Positions 29,342 to 37,116 of a stretch of DNA of 64,000 nucleotides are shown here, in pieces. Source of the DNA: Bifidobacterium lemurum (GTDB taxonomy: Bacteria > Actinomycetota > Actinomycetes > Actinomycetales > Bifidobacteriaceae); contig NZ_CP062948.1 in assembly GCF_014898175.1 (NCBI RefSeq), forward strand, positions 1,178,001 through 1,242,000, given 5' to 3'. Numbering within the stretch: position 1 is the first letter of the stretch; each line of letters starts with the position of its first letter. The notes under the pieces were generated by a model. It did not search any database. It worked only from the letters and a program-made list of their open reading frames with translations, and had not been told where the DNA came from. The position numbers and the translations under genes are program-made.

Positions 29342-30832
29342 ATGTCTGAATCGCAAGCAAACGCTTCGAGCAAAGTGCTGTCGCGCGTGGAGCAGCGCGG
29401 CATCGAGCCGGTGCCGGCCGACCAGCGAAACGGTTCGCCCGGGCAGCTGTTCTGGGTGTGGTTCGCGGCCAACATCTCAATCCTCGGCATTCCGCTGGGC
29501 GCGACGGTCATCGCCTTGGGACTGAACATCTGGCAGGCGATCCTGGCCACGGCCATCGGCGCGTTCGGCTCCTTCGCCATCGTCGGTGTGGTGTCCATCG
29601 CGGGCCGGCGCGGCGGCGCCCCGTCGCTGACCCTGTCACGCGCGGTGTTCGGCGTCCGCGGCAACGTCGGCCCCACGCTGGTGGCGCTGCTGTCGCGACT
29701 CGGCTGGGAGACCGTGAACACCATGACCGGCGCGTCGGCGCTGCTGTCGTTGTGCGTGATCTGCTTCGGCGTGTCCGGCGGATACAAGGACATCCCGCTG
29801 CTGACATTGGCCTGCGTGCTGATTTTCGTGCTGCTGACCGCGGTGATCTCCGTCGCCGGCCACTCCTTCATCCTCACGGTGCAGAAGTGGGCCACATGGA
29901 TTTTCGGCGCGTTGACCCTGCTGGTCGCGATCTATCTGGTGACCACCGTCGACTGGGGCACCCTGCTGGCCGGTGAGCCGGGTTCGGTGAGCGCGTTCAT
30001 CATCGCCGTGGGCACCATCGCCTCCGGCACCGGCATCGGCTGGGTGAACTCCGGCGCGGATATGGCCCGCTACCAGAAGACCAGCGTCAAAAGCGGTTCG
30101 CTGATCCTGACCGCGGCCGCCGGCGCGGGCATCCCGCTGGTGATCGTGATCGGCGTGGGCTCGATCCTCACCGCCGGTGGTTCCGGCCTCGCCTCCGCCG
30201 CCGACCCCGTGGCGGCCGTGCGCGACGCGCTTCCGGTGTGGGTGTCGGTACCGTATCTGATCGCCGCCTTCGCGGGTCTGCTGATGTCCAATAATCTGTC
30301 GGTGTATTCGGCCGGCCTGACCACCATCACGCTGGGTGTGCGAATCCCGCGCGTGTACGCCGTGGTGCTCGACGTGGTGATCACCACCACCGGCGCCATG
30401 TACTTCATGCTGGGATCCGATGGATTCTACGGCCCGTTCGTCACGTTCATCTCCCTGCTGGCGGTGCCGCTGACCGCATGGGCCGGGGTGTTCCTCGTCG
30501 ACATGATCGTGCGCAGGCGCTATGACGCCGATGCGCTGCTGGATCTGAATTCGACCTCGCGCTACTGGTACTCCCACGGTATGAACATTCCGGCGATGGC
30601 CAGCTGGCTGGTCGCCTTGGTGGTCGGATTCCTGTTCGTGACCGCGCGCGTCTCCGATGAGGTCGTGTGGTTCTCCGGCCCGCTGGCCGATACGGTGATC
30701 GGCGAGAACGGACTGGCCTGGCTGGTGTCGCTGCTGCTCGGCGGCGCGCTGTACGCGCTGCTCGGCCTGCGCGGCATCAGCGCCGAAGACAAAATCGAAG
30801 CCGTCGCTGAAGCCGACGCCGAAACCAAGTGA
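29342..30832 (+). CDS. NCS1-family nucleobase / nucleoside permease
   Basis: 496 aa with twelve predicted membrane helices; N-terminal IEPVPADQRNGSPGQLFWVWFAANISILGIPLGA is typical of the purine-cytosine permease (NCS1) family. Transports nucleobases, nucleosides or related compounds with a cation. AAGGAG is 6 nt before ATG 29342; an upstream in-frame ATG overlaps this ribosome-binding site. Directly followed by the PfkB kinase, so uptake and phosphorylation are coupled. Confidence 0.88.
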   Translation: MSESQANASSKVLSRVEQRGIEPVPADQRNGSPGQLFWVWFAANISILGIPLGATVIALGLNIWQAILATAIGAFGSFAIVGVVSIAGRRGGAPSLTLSRAVFGVRGNVGPTLVALLSRLGWETVNTMTGASALLSLCVICFGVSGGYKDIPLLTLACVLIFVLLTAVISVAGHSFILTVQKWATWIFGALTLLVAIYLVTTVDWGTLLAGEPGSVSAFIIAVGTIASGTGIGWVNSGADMARYQKTSVKSGSLILTAAAGAGIPLVIVIGVGSILTAGGSGLASAADPVAAVRDALPVWVSVPYLIAAFAGLLMSNNLSVYSAGLTTITLGVRIPRVYAVVLDVVITTTGAMYFMLGSDGFYGPFVTFISLLAVPLTAWAGVFLVDMIVRRRYDADALLDLNSTSRYWYSHGMNIPAMASWLVALVVGFLFVTARVSDEVVWFSGPLADTVIGENGLAWLVSLLLGGALYALLGLRGISAEDKIEAVAEADAETK

Positions 30833-30840
30833 GGTCGATC

Positions 30841-31818
30841 ATGCGTGAAGCGAAAATCATCCATTGCGCGCAGGTGTGCGTGGACCTGACCCTGTCCATC
30901 GACCATCTGCCCGAACGCGGCGGCGACGTCTTCGCCACGAAAAACGGCATCAGCGCCGGCGGCGGCTATAACGTGCTGTACGCGGCCCGTCAGATGGGCG
31001 CGCCGGCCGTCTATATGGGTGCCATCGGAACCGGTGCCATGGCGGACGTCGCGCGACGGGCGCTTGGCGGCATCGGCGTGGAGGTCGCGGGCGTCACCCT
31101 GCCCGACGTGGACACCGGCTACAGTGTGGCGCTGACCGAACCGGACGGCGAACGCACCTTCATCTCCACCCGCGGCGCGGAGACGATGGTCCCCGAGGAT
31201 TTCTACGAAACCATCGAGCTCGTCGAAGGCGACGTGGTGTACCTGTGCGGCTATTCGCTGGTGCACCGCGGCAACACCGAAGCGATCAAGCGTTTCGCGC
31301 GCAAAAACGCGGGGTGGCGCGCGGGGCATGTCGTGTTCGACGTGAGCCCCGTCGTGGACCTGATCGCGCAGGACAGTCTGGACGCGATCCGTCCGCTCAA
31401 CCCGATCTGGTCGGTGAACGAGCGAGAGGCGGAGATCCTATGCCGGCGGTACGCGATCGCCGACGCCGCGGACGGTTCGGGCGGTTCGGACGAGGCTGTG
31501 CGCTGCCGTGCGCTCGCCGCGTATCTGGGCAATCCGGTGATCGTGCGCGTCGGAGCCGAGGGCGCATGGTATTGCGATGGCGGCGAGGTGCGGCATGTTC
31601 CCGCGCTGCGGGTGACCGCCGTGGACACCAACGGCGCGGGCGACGCCCATGCCGGCGTGCTCTGCGCGGCGCTGCTGCAGGGGATGCCCATGGGGCGCGG
31701 CCTGCAGCTTGCGAACTGCGCCGCCGGCTTGTCCACCACCGTCTCCGGGCCCGCGACGTGCCCTGAGCGCGACGTGGTCGAATCCGCCGCCGAATCGATG
31801 CCGGCGTTGGATTTCTGA
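30841..31818 (+). CDS. PfkB-family carbohydrate/nucleoside kinase
   Basis: 325 aa. N-terminal PfkB signature region (ISAGGGYNVLYAARQMGAP) and C-terminal DTNGAGDAHAGVL with anion hole and catalytic base (Asp262, Gly265-Asp268). Substrate may be ribose, a nucleoside or a related sugar. The ATG at 30841 has GAGG 6-7 nt upstream; a GTG at 30829 overlapping the permease stop is the alternative. Last gene of the locus, followed by a terminator. Confidence 0.88.
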   Translation: MREAKIIHCAQVCVDLTLSIDHLPERGGDVFATKNGISAGGGYNVLYAARQMGAPAVYMGAIGTGAMADVARRALGGIGVEVAGVTLPDVDTGYSVALTEPDGERTFISTRGAETMVPEDFYETIELVEGDVVYLCGYSLVHRGNTEAIKRFARKNAGWRAGHVVFDVSPVVDLIAQDSLDAIRPLNPIWSVNEREAEILCRRYAIADAADGSGGSDEAVRCRALAAYLGNPVIVRVGAEGAWYCDGGEVRHVPALRVTAVDTNGAGDAHAGVLCAALLQGMPMGRGLQLANCAAGLSTTVSGPATCPERDVVESAAESMPALDF

Positions 31819-31870
31819 CGGAACCGCCGCCGAAGGGCGGGTCTGCGGGAAGATGAGGACACCCGAGAGA

Positions 31871-31917
31871 CCGGCCGGCATGCGACATATGGTCGAGTGC
31901 CGGCCGGCCTCACGTCG
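31871..31917 (+). terminator. Terminator after the PfkB kinase
   Basis: Perfect 10-bp arms 31871-31880 and 31898-31907 (CCGGCCGGCA / TGCCGGCCGG) with a 17-nt loop, followed by CACGTCGTTTT. Also faces the end of the TIM-barrel gene from the other strand. Confidence 0.6.
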
Positions 31918-31950
31918 TTTTCGCCGACGCTTGCAGGCGTGCGTCTCGCG

Positions 31951-32724
31951 TCACTCCCCGCGATAGCGCGCCATCATCTGGGATTGCAGCTGCTGGGCGC
32001 TGGGCGGCGTCCAGGTGAGCGCGTCCGCGCCGGCCTCGATGGTGGCGATGATGCTTTCGTCGCTCGCCCCGCCCGAGGCGAGGATCGGCGTTTCCGGATG
32101 GTGCGCGCGGATGCTCGCCACGACGGCCGCCGTGTTGCGCCCGGCAGCCACGTTGATGATGGCCGCTCCGGCGAGGATCTTCTCCTCCGTGACCTCGTCG
32201 TCCGTGGTGACCGTGGCGATGACGGGGATGTCGATGGCGCTCATCGCGGCCTCCACGGTGGCGGCCGGCGCGGGCGCGTTGATCACCACGCCGGCCGCGC
32301 CTTGCATTTCGGCCACCATGGCGAGCTCGATCACGCGGTTGCCGGTGGTTGTGCCGCCGCCGACGCCCACGAACAGCGGCTGCTGGGCCACGGTGAGCAG
32401 GGCCTGCGTGATGATGGGTTCGCCGGTGAACGGGTAGACGGCGAGGATCGCGTTGGCGTTCGTGTTGCGGATCACCGCCGCGTCGGTGGTGTAGGCGAAG
32501 GTTTTGAGCGTGTGTCCTTTGACTGTGATGCCGCCGCAGCGCGTGGTGGATTCGGGCACGCGGGCCACGGGCGAGGTGAGCCGCCCCTCCACGGTGGCGT
32601 TGCCGGGCATCGTGCGTGTGACGGACGGCAGGGTCGTATGCCGTTCCATGGCGACGCCCTCGCTGGGGGAGAACATGCTGGCGTGCGGCGTCGTGCGGCT
32701 GATCGAGGTGCTGTGTTCGCTCAT
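31951..32724 (-). CDS. TIM-barrel protein, putative hydrolase or lyase
   Basis: 257 aa. The C-terminal two thirds read as a (beta/alpha) barrel with alternating strands AILAVYPF, PLFVGVGGG, AAGVVINAP, IPVIATVTT, AAIINVAAG and PILASGGAS, the last resembling a phosphate-binding end. An N-terminal ~50 residues look unstructured. The exact reaction is not recognised; keto-acid aldolases and epimerases of the same fold are possible. ATG 32724 overlaps the MarR stop (ATGA) and has AGGAGG 5 nt upstream, so the MarR protein is probably its regulator. Confidence 0.7.
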   Translation of the reverse strand: MSEHSTSISRTTPHASMFSPSEGVAMERHTTLPSVTRTMPGNATVEGRLTSPVARVPESTTRCGGITVKGHTLKTFAYTTDAAVIRNTNANAILAVYPFTGEPIITQALLTVAQQPLFVGVGGGTTTGNRVIELAMVAEMQGAAGVVINAPAPAATVEAAMSAIDIPVIATVTTDDEVTEEKILAGAAIINVAAGRNTAAVVASIRAHHPETPILASGGASDESIIATIEAGADALTWTPPSAQQLQSQMMARYRGE

Positions 32725-33560
32725 GCGTCCTCCTGAATATCGTCCTCGGGCAGGCGGCTGGCGTTGCGGAATTCCGCCATGGCTTTGCGCATCAGGCGGC
32801 GTCGTTCGATGAGGTCGTCTTGGGGGAAGCGGCTTTCGGCATGGGTGATGATGCGGTCCAGATAGCCGCTGAGCGTGTCGAGTTCGTCGTCGGTCAGGCA
32901 ATCGAGCAGATCGGTGCTGATATGCGTGCGGCGGCGTAGATGGTCGGCTGCGGCATGGCCCTCGTCGGTCAGGTGCACCATCATCACGCGCCGGTCCTGT
33001 GTGGCGGGGCGACGGGTGATATAGCCCTTCTGTTCGAGTTTGGACAGCAGTTCGCCGACGGCCTGACGGCTCATGCCGAGGATGGTGGTGAGGTCGCGTT
33101 GGCTGATCTGGTCTTTGAGTGTGAGCATGGTGAGCACGCGCCCCTGCCCATGGAGCGTGGAGCCATCACCGGGGGTGTTCGGGGGTGTGGAGGTTGCGTC
33201 TTGGGCGACGGTGTCTGTGGGATCGGCCGCGGCGTTTGTGCCGTTTGTGCCGTTTGTGCCGTTTACGCCGTTTGTGCCGTTTGCGGACGGGGTGTCTGTG
33301 GTCGCGTCGGCGTTCGCGCCATTCATAGGCGTGGCATCTGCGACCGCGCCGCTGGCGGCGTTCGCCGCAGGGGCGTCTTCAAGATTTTGGGAGATGTTGT
33401 TTCCGTTCGGCTGCGTGGCGCGGTCGTTTCGGCGGACGACCGGTCGTACCGTGGCGCCGTTCTCGCGTCTGGTGCGGCCGACTTGGAAGTGCGATCGGGC
33501 GATGATGACGCCGAGGTCGCGTAGCTGTTCGGTGATGCGGGTTTTCGTTTGCTCCGACAT
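32721..33560 (-). CDS. MarR-family regulator with long low-complexity insertion
   Basis: 279 aa against the usual ~150. The MarR fold is split: N-terminal helix (1-35), then a ~100-residue insertion rich in Asn, Gly, Thr and Ala, including GTN repeats coded by a 9-bp tandem repeat at 33233-33286, then the winged helix (ISQRDLTTILGMSRQAVGELLSKLEQKGYITRRPATQDRRVMMVHLTDEG) and C-terminal dimer helices. Two matching palindromes upstream (33608-33669) suggest autoregulation and control of the TIM-barrel gene. Weak ribosome-binding site. Confidence 0.88.
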   Translation of the reverse strand: MSEQTKTRITEQLRDLGVIIARSHFQVGRTRRENGATVRPVVRRNDRATQPNGNNISQNLEDAPAANAASGAVADATPMNGANADATTDTPSANGTNGVNGTNGTNGTNAAADPTDTVAQDATSTPPNTPGDGSTLHGQGRVLTMLTLKDQISQRDLTTILGMSRQAVGELLSKLEQKGYITRRPATQDRRVMMVHLTDEGHAAADHLRRRTHISTDLLDCLTDDELDTLSGYLDRIITHAESRFPQDDLIERRRLMRKAMAEFRNASRLPEDDIQEDA

Positions 33561-33607
33561 GGTGTTCGCCGGCCTTTCCGTTTGTGGGACTTAAGCTCCG
33601 CAAGGAT

Positions 33608-33669
33608 TTGTAAAGTACTTGACAATCGCAACGCTACAATACGCCATCGCAACTGTCAAGTACTTGACA
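33608..33669. promoter_or_regulatory. Two MarR-type operators
   Basis: Perfect 16-bp palindrome TGTCAAGTACTTGACA (33654-33669) and a near copy (33608-33625, one arm mismatch), centres 45 bp apart, upstream of the MarR gene. TATAAT (33671-33676) adjoins one of them on the plus strand. Confidence 0.8.
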
Positions 33670-33693
33670 ATATAATCCCGTGTCGGCTGCGCG

Positions 33694-33783
33694 TCACTCG
33701 TCCTGGTCGTCCTGCTCGTAGATGGCCGCGGCGATCATGTCACGCAATTCGGCGAACCGAGGATCGGCGCGAACCTTGTCCAT
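33694..33783 (-). other. Possible 29-aa ORF or gene remnant
   Basis: The minus strand reads MDKVRADPRFAELRDMIAAA and ends acidic (EQDDQDE). The frame stays open upstream to 33845 with Pro/Arg-rich sense codons but has no start codon there and no ribosome-binding site. It may be the tail of a lost gene or a very small protein. Confidence 0.3.
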
Positions 33784-33866
33784 ATTGTCGGGGTCTAGGA
33801 GGCGCCGGTCGGGGCCGGGAGGGCGGTACCCCGTGGGTCTGTCGCATCGATGCTAGGATTTGAGTC

Positions 33867-34163
33867 GTGGCAGACGATTTCGAGACGTTCATCGACCGGC
33901 TCGTCGCGGTGCTGGAAGCCAACGGCCTCGCGGAGCCTGGGCGGACGGTCAGGTTCGCCGCGCTCGGCGCGGGCGAGGACGAGGCCGCGCTGGAGGCGGC
34001 CGCCATGTGCCTGATCCGCAACGGCATCATCCTGCCCGACGATTTGATGACGGAGTTCGGCTATGAGGTCGAATTCTGGGACGATGACGCCCTGTCGGAA
34101 CTGTACGACGATATGAAGGCGATGGCGAGAGCCTCGGAGCCGCCTGCGTCGAATGATTTATAG
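33867..34163 (+). CDS. Hypothetical small acidic protein
   Basis: 98 aa starting at GTG. Acidic, mostly helical by eye, with no membrane segment; no family recognised. TAGGAT (33854-33859, preceded by TG, an extended -10) is 7 nt before the GTG, so the transcript is probably leaderless. A stem-loop follows the stop. Codon use matches its neighbours, so it is likely real. Confidence 0.65.
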   Translation: MADDFETFIDRLVAVLEANGLAEPGRTVRFAALGAGEDEAALEAAAMCLIRNGIILPDDLMTEFGYEVEFWDDDALSELYDDMKAMARASEPPASNDL

Positions 34164-34203
34164 TCAGCGGGTCATCCGGTGTCTTGCCGGATGCGCCGCT
34201 GAC
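34163..34203 (+). terminator. Stem-loop after the small acidic gene
   Basis: GTCAGCGG..ATCCGG pairs with CCGGAT..CCGCTGAC (34163-34179 / 34187-34203), loop about 7 nt. Confidence 0.5.
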
Positions 34204-34273
34204 TTAAGTGTTCGATTGCGTTTCGGGCTATCGGTTGGCGTGCGCGGGGTTTGAAAGCGGTTTCCTGAACGGT

Positions 34274-34441
34274 GTGAGGGTTCCATTGTGTCCGGTGTGC
34301 GGCGGCGGGGCGAAGAGGAACGGCAGGACCTCGGCGGAAAGGACCCGTTGGCGGTGCGAGGACCCGGATTACGGCTCGTCGCCGACCGGCCTGCGACCCG
34401 TCGTGCCCTGGATCTGGGCTGGTTCCGGGTGGCCGTCGTAA
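34274..34441 (+). pseudogene. Decayed transposase N-terminal fragment
   Basis: Encodes VPLCPVCGGGAKRNGRTSAE and TRWRCE, a zinc-ribbon start typical of IS1249/IS256-like transposases. After this the sense continues in another frame (RALDLGWFRVAV), indicating a frameshift, and no catalytic domain follows. A relic beside the tandem repeat array. Confidence 0.55.
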
Positions 34442-34488
34442 TGCCGGAGGGCGTCGGCGTGGAGGAATCGGCACATGCTGACGGTTCA

Positions 34489-34875
34489 TCCACACTAAGG
34501 GCCATGCCACCGTGGATGAATGGTTACTGTCTGTCGATCCATCCACGCTGAGGGATGTGTCACCGTGGATGGGTGGTCGGTGTCTGTCAATCCGTCCACG
34601 GTGAGTGTGCTTAGCGTGGACGAACGGTTAGTAACTGCCGATCTGTCCACGCTGAGGGACGCGTCACCGTGGCCGAATGGTCAGTGTCTGTCGTTCCGTC
34701 CACGGTAAGCGTGCCCAGCGTGGATGAACCGCTAGCATCTGTTGGTCTGTCCACGCTGAGGGGCCCGCCACCGTGGATGGATGGTCGGTATCTGTCAATC
34801 CATCCATGCTGGCGGAGGCGTCGCCGTGGGCGAATCGTCGATTACCGTCACCTCATCCACGCTGAAATGCGCCGC
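34489..34875. repeat. Tandem array of 51/53-bp units with internal dyads
   Basis: Units begin with TCCACRCT/TCCACGGT at 34489, 34542, 34595, 34646, 34699, 34750, 34803 and 34856, giving periods of 53, 53, 51, 53, 51, 53, 53. Each unit has TCCACG early and CGTGGA in the middle, so can fold on itself. Units 3 and 5 form a distinct 51-bp subtype. The last unit is truncated. The rest of 34204-35016 holds only the transposase fragment and this array. Confidence 0.85.
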
Positions 34876-35016
34876 ACGGTCGAGGCGGCGATGACTGCCA
34901 ATCCGATCGTTCCAGCAAAGCGCCCTCGGAATCGCGGGGCGACGACACCGAATAACAGGAACCACCAGACACACAATTTGGCCTATAGCCCCATTGGCCG
35001 GTTGTCATATTGCGAA

Positions 35017-35056
35017 AGAACCCCGAACCGTTGAGATTCCAACGATTCGGGGTTCT
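35017..35056 (-). terminator. Terminator after tRNA-Leu
   Basis: 17-bp arms (35017-35033 and 35040-35056) with one mismatch, loop 6 nt; downstream of the tRNA on the minus strand, followed by TTTCG. Confidence 0.8.
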
Positions 35057-35066
35057 TCCCATCTGG

Positions 35067-35149
35067 TGCGAGTGGGGGGACTTGAACCCCCACGAGCATA
35101 CACTCACTGCCACCTGAAGACAGCGCGTCTACCATTCCGCCACACTCGC
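35067..35149 (-). tRNA. tRNA-Leu (CAG)
   Basis: 83 nt on the minus strand. Acceptor GCGAGTG/CACTCGC, long variable arm typical of class II tRNAs, anticodon loop TTCAGGT giving CAG (reads CUG), T-loop GTTCAAGTC, discriminator A. No encoded CCA. Confidence 0.95.
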
Positions 35150-35205
35150 AGACAAGGGGACAATTTACCACCAATAAACATCTCGAGCAACTGTGGCGTG
35201 TCGCG

Positions 35206-35348
35206 CGCCGATTTTCCGGAGGAAAATCACGAGCGCGCGACGCGAGCCGGCCGTAGAGAAAGCCCTGTGGGCTTTCGTGCCGGCGGAGCCATCCTTGGTT
35301 CGCCGGTTTTCCGGAGGAAAATCACGAGCGCGCGACGCGAGCCGGCCG
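35206..35348. repeat. 48-bp direct repeat, two copies 95 bp apart
   Basis: 35206-35253 and 35301-35348 match except for one base. Each contains the palindrome ATTTTCCGGAGGAAAAT (17 bp). Between them lies a small AAAGCCC/GGGCTTT stem. No coding sense. Confidence 0.85.
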
Positions 35349-35360
35349 ACGGCTGATTTA

Positions 35361-35454
35361 CAACGCTTTAACCACTTGGCGGTGCGGCGAAAACAGGAAT
35401 GGCACCATTCCGCCGCTTTTCCCGACGGTGGGATGCCAGGTGGTTAAAGCGTTG
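35361..35454. repeat. 94-bp imperfect cruciform near the end of tgt
   Basis: Outer arms 35361-35379 and 35436-35454 pair 18 of 19 (CAACGCTTTAACCAC type). The inside can pair further, ending in GGAATGG/CCATTCC. It lies 21 bp beyond the tgt stop and could terminate its transcript. Confidence 0.75.
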
Positions 35455-35475
35455 TGCACGAGGCCGGGCGGCACG

Positions 35476-36765
35476 CTATGCCCCATAGAAATGCGCCAGC
35501 GATTCGTCGCGGAACTCCTCGAAATAGCCTCCGTCGATCGAGGCGCGGATATCGTCGAGCAGTTTGATGAAGAAATACTCGTTGTGGATCGTCGCCAGCG
35601 TGAATCCGTTGAATTCGCGGGCGCGCAGCAGGTGGTCCACATACGCCTTCGAATAATTCCGGCATGTATAGCATTCGCAGCCGTCCTCCAACGGCCCGAA
35701 ATCCGTTTTGAATTCGGCGCGCTTGACGTTGTACCGTCCGTGCCGCGTGAAAATCGCGCCGTTGCGGCCGCATCTTGCCGGTGCCACGCAGTCGAAGGTG
35801 TCGCCGCCGTTCTCCACGCAGGCGAAGATGTCGTCCACCGAGGCGATGCCGAGCACATGTCGAGGCCGGTTTTCGGGCATCGCGTCGCAGATCCACGCGC
35901 AGATGTCGCCGATGATGCGCTTCTCCAGCGCGCCGCCGATGCCCACGCCGTCGAAGTCGAGCGAGGCGATCTGTTCGGCCGCATGCCGGCGCAGGTCCTC
36001 GTAGTTCGCTCCTTGCACCACGCCGTACAGCGCCTGGTACGGCTTGCCCAGACGTTCGGCGGTGAGCCGCTCGTGCTCGGCCACGCAGCGTTGGGCCCAG
36101 CGGTAGGTGCGCTCCACGGACTGCTCCTGATAGCCGCGCGTGTTCATCAGCGTGGTCAGCTCGTCGAACGCGAACATGATGTCCGCGCCGATTTTGTGCT
36201 GGATGCCCATCGAGATCTCCGCGGAGAAACGGTGGCGGTCGCCGTTCAGGGGGGATTTGAACGTGACGCCGTCTTCGTCCACGAAGGCGAGACGTTCCTT
36301 GCCTTCGGCGATCACATCGTCCGATTTCATGCCGGTCACGTCCATCGCCAGCGTCTTTTTGAAACCCGATCCGAGCGAGAGCACTTGGAATCCTCCCGAA
36401 TCGGTGAAGGTGGGGCCGCTCCAGTTCATGAACCGTCCCAGACCGCCGGCCGCGTCAAGCACGTCCTCGCCGGGCCTTTCGAACAGGTGGAAGGCGTTGG
36501 ACAGCAGGCATTGCGCGCCGAGCTGCCGCATGGTCTCCGGCAGCACCGCCTTCATCGCAGCCTGCGTCGCCACCGGCACGAAGGCGGGGGTGCGTATATC
36601 GCCGTGGGGGGTGTGGATGATGCCGGTGCGTCCGTAGCGCGTCCCGCCCCGTCCTTTGCCGTCGGGCGAGCCGGGCAGGCGGGTGATGGTTTCGAATGAG
36701 AAGGCGGTCCGGTCGCCCGGCTGGCCGGGCGCGGCACCGATGGGTTGGTTCAGGAAGTCGGTCAT
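35476..36765 (-). CDS. tgt: tRNA-guanine transglycosylase
   Basis: 429 aa. Exchanges guanine 34 of GUN anticodons for a queuosine precursor. Signatures: TPAFVPVATQAAMKAV, Asp122 in TDSGGFQVLSLGSG, DFDGVGIGG, and the C-terminal zinc site CECYTC..HNEYFF. The frame is open further upstream, but MTDFLNQPIGAAPG starts 7 nt after TAAAGT (36778-36773), giving a leaderless start. No other queuosine-pathway genes are in the window, so salvage of a precursor is likely. Confidence 0.93.
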   Translation of the reverse strand: MTDFLNQPIGAAPGQPGDRTAFSFETITRLPGSPDGKGRGGTRYGRTGIIHTPHGDIRTPAFVPVATQAAMKAVLPETMRQLGAQCLLSNAFHLFERPGEDVLDAAGGLGRFMNWSGPTFTDSGGFQVLSLGSGFKKTLAMDVTGMKSDDVIAEGKERLAFVDEDGVTFKSPLNGDRHRFSAEISMGIQHKIGADIMFAFDELTTLMNTRGYQEQSVERTYRWAQRCVAEHERLTAERLGKPYQALYGVVQGANYEDLRRHAAEQIASLDFDGVGIGGALEKRIIGDICAWICDAMPENRPRHVLGIASVDDIFACVENGGDTFDCVAPARCGRNGAIFTRHGRYNVKRAEFKTDFGPLEDGCECYTCRNYSKAYVDHLLRAREFNGFTLATIHNEYFFIKLLDDIRASIDGGYFEEFRDESLAHFYGA

Positions 36766-37003
36766 AGGCTTCACTTTAAGCGAACGTCTCGTACGAACGG
36801 CTGGGTTTTTCTGTGATGCGCGTGTGATTTGTGCGCGAAATGTGATGGTGGTGGGCGATGTGGGGCAGCTCACAATACGATTGAGGCATGATGGGAAACC
36901 GCATGATATCAAGGGTTTGCGTGGGTGCGCGCATGACTGCAGGCGACTTTCCCCGGCTTGTTCATCATGCTTGGGGATGTTTCGGTTTCTTCTCCCAATG
37001 AAC

Positions 37004-37037
37004 ATTCAGGAAACTTCCAGAGCGGCTATCTTAACTC
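37004..37037 (+). promoter_or_regulatory. Promoter of htrA with motif shared with htpX
   Basis: ATTCAGGAAACTTCCAG (37004-37020), then ~10 nt to a TTAACT -10 (37031-37036). The same 17-mer with two changes stands before htpX at equal distance from a similar -10. A short TATCT/AGATA dyad follows. The rest of 36766-37116 has no gene. Confidence 0.6.
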
Positions 37038-37116
37038 ATAGATAGCAAATCGAAAGCCGGCGGCTCCGATTGCTGATTGTAAGGAAACTTTGCCGCCGAC
37101 GAATGAAGGAGCACAT

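Noticed and set aside
34489-34875. CRISPR array
   Set aside because: The units are similar along their whole length with no unique spacers, and no cas genes are near.
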